Counted from the stretch's first letter, positions 1 to 5,799 are shown. The stretch is 8,511 nt of DNA from Lawsonibacter sp. (GCA_022793355.1 JAAWCR010000161.1:1-8511), one strand, 5' to 3'. Notes: generated by a model from the letters alone, not told the origin. Translations and numbers: made by a program.

Positions 1-1
1 G

Positions 2-325
2 CAGTACACGTTTTGGATGTGGCTGCCTCACTGGGCCTTTTCCCTCATGGCCGTGGCCCTGGTTCTGCTGACCAGAAACACCACGCTTGGCATCATTCTG
101 TCCCTGGTAGCCGGAAGCGGGCTGACGGCTGCTCTGGTGGGAACGCTGGGCAGGCTGCTGCGCTGGCCTCCCCTGGAGCAGTATTTTCTCGCCGCTGTGG
201 TAAAGGGTGTCTACACGCCGGAAAGCGGGATTGCTCCGATTGGAATTGTTTTGGCCTGCACCATTACCTGGTCGGCTGTCTACGAGATTGGAAGTCTGCT
301 GTTGATGGAGAAGCGGGACATTTAA
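2..325 (+). CDS. ABC-2 type transporter permease, C-terminal part (partial, runs off left edge)
   Basis: The frame is open from the left edge (codon at 2-4) to TAA at 323-325, so only the last 107 residues are visible. They are strongly hydrophobic, with about three membrane segments: one starting near HWAFSLMAVALVLLT, one at GIILSLVAGSGLTAALVG, and a last one at IGIVLACTITWSAVYEIG. The protein ends in a short charged tail (LLLMEKRDI). This arrangement, including the final helix ending in a Y/F-E-hydrophobic run, fits the ABC-2 permeases of lantibiotic or bacitracin detoxification transporters. The next gene, a histidine kinase, begins 12 bases downstream, which supports an antibiotic-sensing ABC/two-component operon whose ATPase, other permease and response regulator would lie to the left. 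The substrate cannot be read from this fragment. The family call is inference from topology and context, with no catalytic motif to anchor it. Confidence 0.6.
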   Translation, partial: QYTFWMWLPHWAFSLMAVALVLLTRNTTLGIILSLVAGSGLTAALVGTLGRLLRWPPLEQYFLAAVVKGVYTPESGIAPIGIVLACTITWSAVYEIGSLLLMEKRDI

Positions 326-337
326 GGAGGAATTTTC

Positions 338-1213
338 GTGCTGCCTGCCCTGATTTTAGCCCTGGTAGCCCTGGGGATCACTCTGCTGCGCCTGTGGTCT
401 TACCGCGCCCAAATGCTGGAGATGGCCCAGGTGCTGGAGGAGACACCCGTAGAGAGCAATTTGCGCCTGACGGTAAGTATGTCCGGCACGGCGCCCCGGC
501 GGCTGTGCCAGGCGATGAACGCCCGGCTGGAGGAGGGGCGGCGGCTCCGCCTGGAGCCCCAGAAACGGGAACAGGAGCTGAAATATACCATGGCCTGCAT
601 CTCCCACGACATCCGTACCCCTCTGGCCGGGGCTATGGGCTATTTGCAGCTGCTGGAGGGGGAGCCTGACCGTCAGCCGGAGTATCTGGCCATTGTGGGC
701 AAGCGGCTGGAGGAGCTGGAAGGGCTGTTGGACGAATTGTTTCTATACACCCGCCTGCTGAATGATCCCCTGCCGGCGGAATGTGGTACACTGGCAGCCT
801 TGCCGCCCCTGTGGGATGCCCTGGCGGAGTTCTACCCCCAGCTGGAGGCGGCGGGAGTTGAGCCTGAGCTGCGGTTTGAGCGGGAGGACCTGAAGGTCTG
901 GGCCAATTTGGAGGCCCTGAGCCGGGTGTACCGGAACCTTATCGCCAACGCCCTGCGCCACGGCGGCGGGAGACTGACCGTCTCCGGTCGGGACGGGGAG
1001 ATCTGCTTCTCCAACAAGCTGCTCCCCGGTCCCAGGCCGGACCCGGAGCACCTGTTTGACCGCTTCTACCAGAGCAGCCCCGCCCGGGCAAAGGGTGGGG
1101 CCGGTTTGGGTCTTTCCATCGTACAGGAGCTGATGGAGCGGATGGGTGGTCGGGTGTCCGCGCATATCACAGGAGATACCCTGGAAATCAGGTTATCGTT
1201 TTCGCATACCTAG
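338..1213 (+). CDS. Sensor histidine kinase of a transporter-linked two-component system
   Basis: This 291-residue membrane kinase should autophosphorylate on His90 and pass the phosphate to a response regulator not in this window. It starts at GTG 338, with AAGGAGG at 324-330 giving ideal spacing. Residues 3-20 form a single membrane helix and there is no extracellular domain, as in intramembrane-sensing kinases. A linker and coiled region (about 25-80) leads to the HisKA box SHDIRTPLAG (89-98). The ATPase domain shows the N box RNLIANALRHGG (199-210), the F box DRFYQ (241-245) and the G2 box GGAGLGLSIV (253-262). The usual DxGxG G1 box is not recognisable; the region reads CFSNKLLPGPRPDPEHLF, a variant I associate with lantibiotic-type kinases. 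Twelve bases separate it from the permease gene upstream, so the two are co-transcribed. It probably controls that transporter. The stimulus is unknown. Confidence 0.88.
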   Translation: MLPALILALVALGITLLRLWSYRAQMLEMAQVLEETPVESNLRLTVSMSGTAPRRLCQAMNARLEEGRRLRLEPQKREQELKYTMACISHDIRTPLAGAMGYLQLLEGEPDRQPEYLAIVGKRLEELEGLLDELFLYTRLLNDPLPAECGTLAALPPLWDALAEFYPQLEAAGVEPELRFEREDLKVWANLEALSRVYRNLIANALRHGGGRLTVSGRDGEICFSNKLLPGPRPDPEHLFDRFYQSSPARAKGGAGLGLSIVQELMERMGGRVSAHITGDTLEIRLSFSHT

Positions 1214-1223
1214 ATAAAGATAA

Positions 1224-1247
1224 GCGGAGCGGCTATAGCCGTTCCGC
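1224..1247. other. Stem-loop just after the histidine kinase gene
   Basis: Two 10-base arms (GCGGAGCGGC at 1224-1233 and GCCGTTCCGC at 1238-1247) pair around a TATA loop with one G:U pair. It begins 11 bases after the kinase stop codon. There is no T-run after it on the plus strand (CAACGAGGG follows), so it is not a canonical intrinsic terminator. It could be a mRNA 3' stabilising hairpin, or one half of a two-hairpin termination region together with the one at 1384-1414. Confidence 0.45.
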
Positions 1248-1383
1248 CAACGAGGGGCCGGCTGTGTAGTGCTCCCCTGGACCGCATTGTGTACGGTGAA
1301 GTACTGGAGCGAAAAATCCGCCTCCATAAAAATAACGGGACTGTCCTCGACTGCTACGACAAACCTCTTTTCTGATACGATTG

Positions 1384-1414
1384 AGGGACGCGCCGTAAGG
1401 CGCGTCCCTGTTTT
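1384..1414 (+). terminator. Intrinsic terminator between convergent operons
   Basis: Perfect 11-base arms AGGGACGCGCC (1384-1394) and GGCGCGTCCCT (1399-1409) enclose a GTAA loop and are followed by GTTTT on the plus strand. This fits rho-independent termination of the permease-kinase operon. The stem also lies just beyond the dhaL stop (1433) on the other strand, where it is followed only by CAATCG. It may therefore act weakly in both directions. Confidence 0.7.
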
Positions 1415-1432
1415 GCGGATATGAGGTTTAAG

Positions 1433-2074
1433 CTACAGCGCCTCCAGGCCCCGCTTGAGGCCGTCCAGCATGCAGGCGCCAGCCACGGCCCCCTGGTCGG
1501 GGACGCCGGTGGCCTTGGCGGCAAAGACGGCGGCCTTGCCAAATTTTGGGGTCATGGACTTGGTGGCCTCCACCCCTTGGGCTGCGCCCTCACAGGCGGC
1601 GTTCAGAACGGCGGCCAGATCGCCCCCCTCAGCTGCGGCCCGCTCGGCGGCTCTGGCGGCGGGGTCTACGGCGTCAAGGATAGTCCGGTCCCCCAGCTGG
1701 CACTTGCCCCGCTTCTGGATACCGGCGGCAAAGGCGGTGAGGTAGGCGGCCAGCTCGGCAGCTCCCAGCTCCGCTTTGCCCTTGAGGGCCTTGCCTCCCT
1801 CCATAATGCCGCTGGACATGAGGGTGCCCATGGTAGAGGGGACCACGCTGGACATCTTCATCCCCGCCTTCATCAGGGTCTTGCCCACGTCTCCCACCTC
1901 CATATTCTCCTGAAGCAGGCTGGGGAGCGCGCCGTAGCCCTTGTCCATGGTGAGCCCCAGGTCGCCGTCGCCCATCTGGGCGTCCATCTCACACAGCTCC
2001 TCCTTCTTTTCGGCAAAAACGGCGGCCACACCCTGAAAGAGAGCGGGGAGCTGTTCACAGGTAATTGTGTTCAT
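1433..2074 (-). CDS. dhaL: Dihydroxyacetone kinase subunit DhaL (ADP/ATP-binding)
   Basis: DhaL is the all-helical nucleotide-binding subunit that phosphorylates the ketose held by DhaK. The 213-residue protein has the family's normal length of about 210. The Mg-nucleotide loop MGDGDLGLTMDKG carries the expected aspartates (D31, D36, D38). SSGIMEGG (88-94 region) and GDRTILDAVDPAA (128-140) match the conserved glycine-rich and TMLDA segments, and GVPDQGA near the end matches the family's HxDPGA motif. I choose ATG 2074 because GGGAGGG lies just upstream. A longer GTG start at 2092 would overlap the dhaK stop and has no ribosome site of its own. It follows dhaK after 14 bases, so they are one operon. 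In PTS-dependent systems ADP bound here is rephosphorylated by DhaM, which is not seen nearby. The phosphoryl donor is therefore uncertain. Confidence 0.9.
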   Translation of the reverse strand: MNTITCEQLPALFQGVAAVFAEKKEELCEMDAQMGDGDLGLTMDKGYGALPSLLQENMEVGDVGKTLMKAGMKMSSVVPSTMGTLMSSGIMEGGKALKGKAELGAAELAAYLTAFAAGIQKRGKCQLGDRTILDAVDPAARAAERAAAEGGDLAAVLNAACEGAAQGVEATKSMTPKFGKAAVFAAKATGVPDQGAVAGACMLDGLKRGLEAL

Positions 2075-2088
2075 AGCGGGTCCCTCCC

Positions 2089-3081
2089 TCACACCTGGGT
2101 GTAGAAGGGGGTGTGGACGGGCATGTCAATCCACTGCTTCATCTCCTCGCCGGCCACCTTGCAGATGGAGATGGAGGCCCCCGCCATCTCCATGGAGGTG
2201 GCGTATTCGCCCACAAAGGTGCGGTAGGTTTTGATGCCCTTCTCGTCCAAGAGCTTGCGCACGCTGCCGCTGAGGATGTACAGCTCCTCGATGGAGGTGG
2301 CCCCCAGGCCGTTGATGAGGACGCAGACCTCCTCCCCGGCGGCCACGGGCATGTCCTTCAAAATGGTGTCCAGGGACTCCTGAGCCAGCTCGTCAGCGGT
2401 CTTGATGGGACCGTTCCACACACCGGGTTCCCCGTGGATGCCCATGCCCATAGCCATCTCCCCGTCAGCCAGGGTGAAGTTGGAGTGCCCCACCTCGGGA
2501 ATGATGCAGGGGGTGAGGGCAAAGCCCACGGTACGGGTGTTGTCCTTGGCCAGCTGGGCGGCGGCCAAAACCTCGTCCAGAGAGCCCATCTGAGCGGCCT
2601 TGGCCCCGGCGCACTTGTACATAAAGAAGATTCCGGCCACGCCCCGGCGGGTGGCGGGGTCGGCGTTGGAGATGACGTCGTCTGCGCCCACGATGGATTT
2701 TGTGGGAATGTCGTCCATATCGCACATCTCGGCGGCCATGTCGAAGTTCATGATGTCGCCGGTGTAGTTGCCATAGAGGTACAGAATGCCCGCGCCGGCC
2801 TCCACCTCCTTGGAGATGTTGTAAATCTGCTCGGCGGAGGGGGACTGGAACACGCTGCCCACGCCGCAGCCGTCCAGCAGGCCCTCGCCCACGTAGCCCA
2901 GGAAGAGGGGCAGATGCCCGGTGCCGCCGCCGGTGATGATCGCCACCTTGCCCGGCTTCTTCTCCGCGACGCAGTAGCAGCGCAGATCGTCCGCAGCGTA
3001 TTTCACCTGACTGTGGGCGGCGTAAATGCCCTGGAGCATATCGTCTGTGTAGGCCTCTGGCGCGTTGATAATCTTTTTCAT
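2089..3081 (-). CDS. dhaK: Dihydroxyacetone kinase subunit DhaK (substrate-binding), atypical subtype
   Basis: DhaK binds the short-chain ketose covalently through a histidine and presents it to DhaL; the soluble complex acts in glycerol or ketose catabolism. The 330-residue protein starts at ATG 3081 (MKKIINAPEAYTD), preceded by AGAAGG; an upstream TTG at 3102 is less likely. Key residues are in place: GGGTGH with H56, GNYTGDIMNF with D109, and GMGIHGEPG with H216, the counterpart of the substrate-binding His of E. coli DhaK (H218). The H56 loop reads GGGTGHLPLFLGYVGEGLL instead of the classical GGGSGHEP. The next segment, GCGVGSVFQSPSAEQIYN, also departs from the glycerol-type enzymes. The real substrate may be another triose or tetrulose. 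It is the first gene of dhaKL, transcribed from the promoter at 3150-3178. The family is certain and the substrate is not. Confidence 0.88.
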   Translation of the reverse strand: MKKIINAPEAYTDDMLQGIYAAHSQVKYAADDLRCYCVAEKKPGKVAIITGGGTGHLPLFLGYVGEGLLDGCGVGSVFQSPSAEQIYNISKEVEAGAGILYLYGNYTGDIMNFDMAAEMCDMDDIPTKSIVGADDVISNADPATRRGVAGIFFMYKCAGAKAAQMGSLDEVLAAAQLAKDNTRTVGFALTPCIIPEVGHSNFTLADGEMAMGMGIHGEPGVWNGPIKTADELAQESLDTILKDMPVAAGEEVCVLINGLGATSIEELYILSGSVRKLLDEKGIKTYRTFVGEYATSMEMAGASISICKVAGEEMKQWIDMPVHTPFYTQV

Positions 3082-3110
3082 AGAAGAACCTTCTTTCCGC
3101 AAAATCTCGC

Positions 3111-3130
3111 CGGTCTGCCGCGGCGGACCG
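3111..3130. promoter_or_regulatory. 20-bp near-perfect palindrome in the dhaK leader
   Basis: CGGTCTGCCG followed directly by CGGCGGACCG is a palindrome with one mismatched pair. It lies between the dhaK promoter and its ribosome binding site, about 13-32 bases after the predicted transcription start. The position suits a repressor operator, but a simple GC-rich leader hairpin is equally possible. No regulator gene is adjacent. Confidence 0.35.
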
Positions 3131-3149
3131 CCCCGGCACGGTTACCTTG

Positions 3150-3178
3150 ATTATACCTGTTTTTTCTCCGTTCTTCAA
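3150..3178 (-). promoter_or_regulatory. Sigma-A-type promoter for dhaKL
   Basis: On the minus strand, TTGAAG (3178-3173) and a consensus TATAAT (3155-3150) are separated by exactly 17 bases that include an A-run. Transcription would start near 3143, giving a leader of about 60 bases before the dhaK ATG. It is the best promoter in the window. Confidence 0.75.
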
Positions 3179-3237
3179 TCCTATTTTGTGGATTTTTACC
3201 GAAAACTACAGCGCCGTCCGGCGCGGCCCGGCTGCCT

Positions 3238-3281
3238 GAAAAAGGCCGCTTCCCCGTCGTTAGAAACGGAAGGGAAGCGGC
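3238..3281 (-). terminator. Intrinsic terminator of the alr-mazF operon
   Basis: Arms GCCGCTTCCC (3245-3254) and GGGAAGCGGC (3272-3281) form a 10-bp stem, with a second small stem CGTT-AGA-AACG (3258-3268) inside the loop. On the minus strand it is followed by CCTTTTTC. It starts 7 bases after the stop of the exported-protein gene and ends that transcript before the dhaK promoter. Confidence 0.8.
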
Positions 3282-3287
3282 ACAGCT

Positions 3288-3818
3288 TTAAGCGACCGAA
3301 TAGCTCCCCCGGACCAGCAGCTTCACATCGCCGGAGGCGGTCAGGGTGCGGTCGGGGATGGTGGACATATACAAGTGGTTGCGGGTCAGGGAAGCGCCGG
3401 TATTGATGGTCCCGCCGCCGGACAGATCAATGAGGGCGGGGGCGCTGTCCGCCCGGACGGTGACCGCGCCAATGCGAAGCAGCACCTCACAGCCGACCCC
3501 CAAGGACATGACCTGTCCGCCGGACATGGATACCAGGGTATAGGAGGCCGACCCGCCGGAGCCGGTCTGTCCCCCCTGCTGGAGGTACAGGTTGATCTGG
3601 TCGGTGAAGGTTTTGGTCAGCTCCCTCTGCTTGACGGCCGCGCTCTCCTCCACCTGCTTCACGATTTGGGGAATGGCGGTCTGGTTTAAGTAGCTGAGCG
3701 TGACCAACGGGTCGGTCTGGTCGCCGCCGGTGGCCAGGGTGGCCACCGTGCCCAGCAGCGAGGCGGACAGAACCAGCGAACCCAGGCGGATAACCCAACG
3801 CTTGTCTATTTTTTTCAT
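3288..3818 (-). CDS. Small exported protein of unknown function
   Basis: I do not recognise this 176-residue protein. It starts at ATG 3818 (MKKIDKRWVIRLG) with AAGGAG about 8 bases upstream. The same frame stays open further upstream, but only through the GC-rich repeats, so that extension is not real. Residues 1-7 are basic and 9-30 form a hydrophobic signal peptide or membrane anchor. Next comes a helical charged stretch (about 45-80, QIVKQVEESAAVKQRELTKT), a Gly/Ser linker (82-91), and a beta-rich C-terminal half with repeated short Gly turns (SLGVGCEVLLRIGAV, ALIDLSGGGTINTGASL, LTASGDVKLLVRGSYSV). One cysteine (C110) lies in that part. It follows mazF after a repeat-filled gap and precedes the operon terminator. 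A role at the cell surface or in the forespore is possible but unsupported. Confidence 0.75.
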   Translation of the reverse strand: MKKIDKRWVIRLGSLVLSASLLGTVATLATGGDQTDPLVTLSYLNQTAIPQIVKQVEESAAVKQRELTKTFTDQINLYLQQGGQTGSGGSASYTLVSMSGGQVMSLGVGCEVLLRIGAVTVRADSAPALIDLSGGGTINTGASLTRNHLYMSTIPDRTLTASGDVKLLVRGSYSVA

Positions 3819-3837
3819 AAGTACGCTCCTTTTTATG

Positions 3838-3966
3838 TAGGGGCCGCCGCCCTCGGCGGCCCGTCTTACCAGAGAGCAATCGATTCGGGCGGCCCGTCGA
3901 GGGCGGCGGCCCGTCTTGCCAGAGAGCAATCGATTCGGGCGGGCCGCCGAGGGCGGCGGCCCCTAC
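3838..3966. repeat. Composite GC-rich repeat: 50-bp tandem repeat with inverted ends
   Basis: A 50-bp unit starting CGGCGGCCCGTCTT occurs at 3854-3903 and 3904-3953 with three mismatches (3868/3918, 3893/3943, 3897/3947), then partially again from 3954. Each unit contains AGAGAGCAATCGATTCGGGC. The outer ends are inverted copies: GTAGGGGCCGCCGCCCTCGG begins at 3838, and its reverse complement ends at 3966. Each end is itself a hairpin, for example GGGCCGCCG (3841-3849) with CGGCGGCCC (3854-3862). It fills the gap between mazF and the exported-protein gene and would fold strongly in their shared transcript. It encodes no protein. Confidence 0.85.
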
Positions 3967-3971
3967 ATGGC

Positions 3972-4343
3972 CTACACCAATGTCTCCGGATGGAGGCCAA
4001 AGCTGACCGCGATGGCGGCGTCCACCTGACGCATCACGCTGTCGTCCAGACGGCCCATCTTCTCCCGCAGGCGGCGCTTATCCAGGGTGCGCACCTGCTC
4101 CAATAAAATAACCGACTCCTTGGGCAGGCCGCAGCTCAAAGGCGCCACTGAAATGTGGGTGGGCAGCCGGGCCTTCCCGGTCTGGGAGGTAATGGCCGCG
4201 GCAATGACGGTGGGGCTGTGCCGGTTGCCTGTGTCATTCTGCACAATCAGGACAGGACGCACTCCGCCCTGTTCGCTGCCCACTACGGGGCTTAAATCGG
4301 CGTAGAAGATGTCGCCTCGTTTTACGCTGTTATCCAAGTACAT
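3972..4343 (-). CDS. mazF: MazF/EndoA-type mRNA endoribonuclease (type II toxin)
   Basis: MazF toxins cut mRNA at short sequences in the cytoplasm and are held inactive by MazE. The 123-residue protein is close to Bacillus EndoA in length. It shows the RGDIFYADLSPVVGSEQGG opening, GVRPVLIVQND with catalytic R29, AAITSQ with T52 and S53 (matching R25 and T48 of the Bacillus enzyme, offset four), and the C-terminal EQVRTLDKRRL segment. All catalytic residues are present, so it should be active. It starts at ATG 4343 with GGAG five bases before. It follows alr as in the Bacillus alr-ndoAI-ndoA order, but the 289-base gap to alr holds no antitoxin. Control might come from an unlinked antitoxin, or from the hairpin and promoter just upstream. 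Family call is secure. Confidence 0.93.
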   Translation of the reverse strand: MYLDNSVKRGDIFYADLSPVVGSEQGGVRPVLIVQNDTGNRHSPTVIAAAITSQTGKARLPTHISVAPLSCGLPKESVILLEQVRTLDKRRLREKMGRLDDSVMRQVDAAIAVSFGLHPETLV

Positions 4344-4360
4344 TCACACTCCGCTGGAAG

Positions 4361-4411
4361 ATAGTACCGCGTTACGGCCGGCGTGCGGCCTTATGTAACG
4401 CTGTGTACTAT
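4361..4411 (-). promoter_or_regulatory. Long two-block stem-loop before the mazF ribosome binding site
   Basis: Two arm pairs nest here: ATAGTAC (4361-4367) with GTACTAT (4405-4411), and GCGTTAC (4369-4375) with GTAACGC (4395-4401). An inner GGCC/GGCC pair (4376-4379, 4387-4390) closes the top. The structure ends 8 bases before the GGAG of mazF. It could control translation of the toxin, or be a DNA operator. There is no T-run, so it is not a terminator. Confidence 0.6.
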
Positions 4412-4434
4412 GATTCTCCCACGGGGCGGCGGGG

Positions 4435-4443
4435 TTTATACCA
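4435..4443 (-). promoter_or_regulatory. Possible extended -10 promoter for mazF
   Basis: On the minus strand TGGTATAAA reads as an extended -10 element (TGn plus TATAAA at 4440-4435). Only a weak TTCAAA lies about 18 bases upstream as a -35. Transcription would start near 4428, giving a leader of about 85 bases that contains the 4361-4411 stem-loop. It would allow mazF to be expressed apart from alr. Confidence 0.4.
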
Positions 4444-4632
4444 TATCTGGGAAGAGAATTTGAACCGTCAGACGGCCGCAACGGCCCCGGCCCACTCCAA
4501 TGTCCGCCGCACCCTGTGACCCCAGGGAGCAGACCCCCTGTGCTCCATCCCATCCTATGTGCGGAAGGGCCGGGCGGTCACGGCGGGGGACAGGCTTCCG
4601 GATGGCCTGTCCACGGGCTTTTTCACGGATTT

Positions 4633-5778
4633 TTACAGAATTTCAGTCCCGCCCTCCAAATAGATACGGGGAATCCGGGGTGTGATCTGGCACAATAATT
4701 CATAGGGAATGGTCCCGGCCAGCTTCGCCGCTCGCTGCGTCAATTTCGGTCCGTAGACGGTGGCCACCTCGCCGGGCTGTACATCCTCCAGGCCGGTGAC
4801 GTCTACCATACACATATCCATGCAGATCCGGCCTACAATGGGGCATGGAATACCGCGAATCAGCATGTCCATCTCGTTGGACAAAGCTCGGGGGTAGCCG
4901 TCCCCGTAGCCGATGGGCACAACAGCCAGCCTGGAAATCTGGTGCAGTGTGGCGGTGCGGCCGTAACTGATAAAGCTCCCGGCGGGGAGGGTTCGGACAA
5001 CGGCGATCCGGCTTTTCACCGTCATCACCGGCTTTAAGCCCGGGTTGTCCATTCCGGGCGCAGGGCAGTAGCCGTACAGGGCGATGCCGGGGCGGATCAT
5101 GTCCACACTCATCCAAGGGTAGTTTAACACGGCGGCGCTGGCCGCGCAATGGTAAATTTTAAAATCGACGCCCTGATCGCGCAGTTTCCCGTAGACGCCC
5201 TCAAACCGATTCATCTGGGTCCGAGTGTACGCTTCACTGCCGTCGGCGTCGGCGAAGTGGGTAAAAATGCCCTCCGCTTCCAGGCCGGGCAGAGCGCACA
5301 GGGCGTCGATGTCCATGGCCGCGCCTTCCAGCGCGGCCTCGCCGTCCTCGCCCCACACAAACCCCAGCCGGCCCATGCCGGTGTCCACCTTCACGTGAAT
5401 CTTCAGCGTCTTTCCGGCGGCTACGGCGGCGGCGGACAGGGCCTCTCCCGTGACCAGGTCGCCCACCGTCTGGGTGACGTCGTACTCCAGCAGCTCGCCG
5501 GCCAGCTCGGGGGGTGTTTGGCCTAGGCAGAGGATGGGCAGGGCAATCCCCGCCTGGCGCAGCTCAATGGCTTCGTCCAGACAAGCCACCGCAAGCATGT
5601 CGGCCCCCAGACTCTCCAGCTTTTTTGCCACGGGCACCGCCCCGTGGCCATAGGCGTTGGCCTTCACCAGGCCAAGAAACTTGGCCTCGGGGGCGAGCCC
5701 CCGCAGGAGGCGATAGTTGTGGGCCAAGGCGTCCAGGTCGATCTCCGCCCAAGTGCGGACTGTTCTTCTGTCTGGCAT
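4633..5778 (-). CDS. alr: Alanine racemase (PLP-dependent)
   Basis: Alr interconverts L- and D-alanine in the cytoplasm and supplies D-Ala for peptidoglycan. The 381-residue protein has normal length. ATG 5778 (MPDRRTVRTWAEIDLDAL) has AGAAGGA six bases upstream; the longer open frame upstream crosses the preceding gene and is spurious. The PLP lysine is K39 in VKANAYGHG, and the second catalytic base is Y272 in FISYGRTATLH. Other family marks are HVKVDTGMGRLGF (128-140), GIFTHFADAD (170-179), MIRPGIALYGYCP (227-239), GRICMDMCMVDVT (316-328) and the C-terminal YELLCQITPRIPRIY (359-373). Residues 1-240 form the TIM barrel and the rest is the beta domain. It lies between the lipoprotein gene (98 bases upstream, with a palindrome in the gap) and mazF, as in many Firmicutes. 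Confidence 0.97.
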   Translation of the reverse strand: MPDRRTVRTWAEIDLDALAHNYRLLRGLAPEAKFLGLVKANAYGHGAVPVAKKLESLGADMLAVACLDEAIELRQAGIALPILCLGQTPPELAGELLEYDVTQTVGDLVTGEALSAAAVAAGKTLKIHVKVDTGMGRLGFVWGEDGEAALEGAAMDIDALCALPGLEAEGIFTHFADADGSEAYTRTQMNRFEGVYGKLRDQGVDFKIYHCAASAAVLNYPWMSVDMIRPGIALYGYCPAPGMDNPGLKPVMTVKSRIAVVRTLPAGSFISYGRTATLHQISRLAVVPIGYGDGYPRALSNEMDMLIRGIPCPIVGRICMDMCMVDVTGLEDVQPGEVATVYGPKLTQRAAKLAGTIPYELLCQITPRIPRIYLEGGTEIL

Positions 5779-5799
5779 TAAAATTCCTTCTTTTGCATA

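Larger units (their letters stand above)
1214..1432. other. Convergent intergenic region with overlapping open frames
   Basis: These 219 bases separate the plus-strand kinase gene from the minus-strand dhaL. Besides two hairpins, the region holds two stop-free stretches. On the plus strand a GTG at 1296 opens 42 codons (VKYWSEKSASIKITGLSSTA...) to TGA at 1422-1424. On the minus strand an open frame including SPVIFMEADFSLQYFTVHNA runs leftward to TAA at 1193-1195. Neither has a clear ribosome binding site or good start, so I do not call a gene. It may be a degraded gene end or a conserved non-coding segment. Confidence 0.3.
4344..4632. other. Gap between alr and mazF without an antitoxin gene
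   Basis: In the orthologous Bacillus locus this gap holds mazE (ndoAI). Here the minus-strand frames contain only fragments such as a 23-codon VKKPVDRP... and a 26-codon MEHRGSAPWGH..., with no ribbon-helix-helix or AbrB-like pattern. A 69-codon frame ending at 4344 (MGWSTGGLLPG...) is low-complexity and has no ribosome site. Other content is a hairpin GGACAGGC/GCCTGTCC (4588-4612), the possible promoter at 4435-4443 and the stem-loop at 4361-4411. Confidence 0.6.

Noticed and set aside
13..669. 218-codon plus-strand frame at the left edge
   Set aside because: It is out of frame with the permease and kinase genes, which show membrane and kinase motifs with good ribosome binding sites.
2113..3150. 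Long plus-strand open frame (345 codons) opposite dhaK
   Set aside because: It is the antisense shadow of dhaK: His/Gly/Ala/Val-rich composition, no ribosome site, and dhaK has all family motifs.
3819..3929. N-terminal extension of the exported protein through the repeat region
   Set aside because: The added residues are translated GC repeats; a proper ribosome site and signal peptide begin at ATG 3818.
3838..3966. CRISPR array
   Set aside because: The repeated units abut directly with no unique spacers, and there are only about 2.3 copies.
4450..4500. A tRNA-like GGTTCAAATTC string on the minus strand
   Set aside because: The bases on either side do not form a 5-bp T-stem and no matching acceptor, D or anticodon arms are found upstream.
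4588..4620. Hairpin GGACAGGC/GCCTGTCC followed by CTTTTTC as a terminator
   Set aside because: The T-run is on the plus strand, where no gene ends here; in the alr direction the hairpin is followed by CCCGCCGTG.
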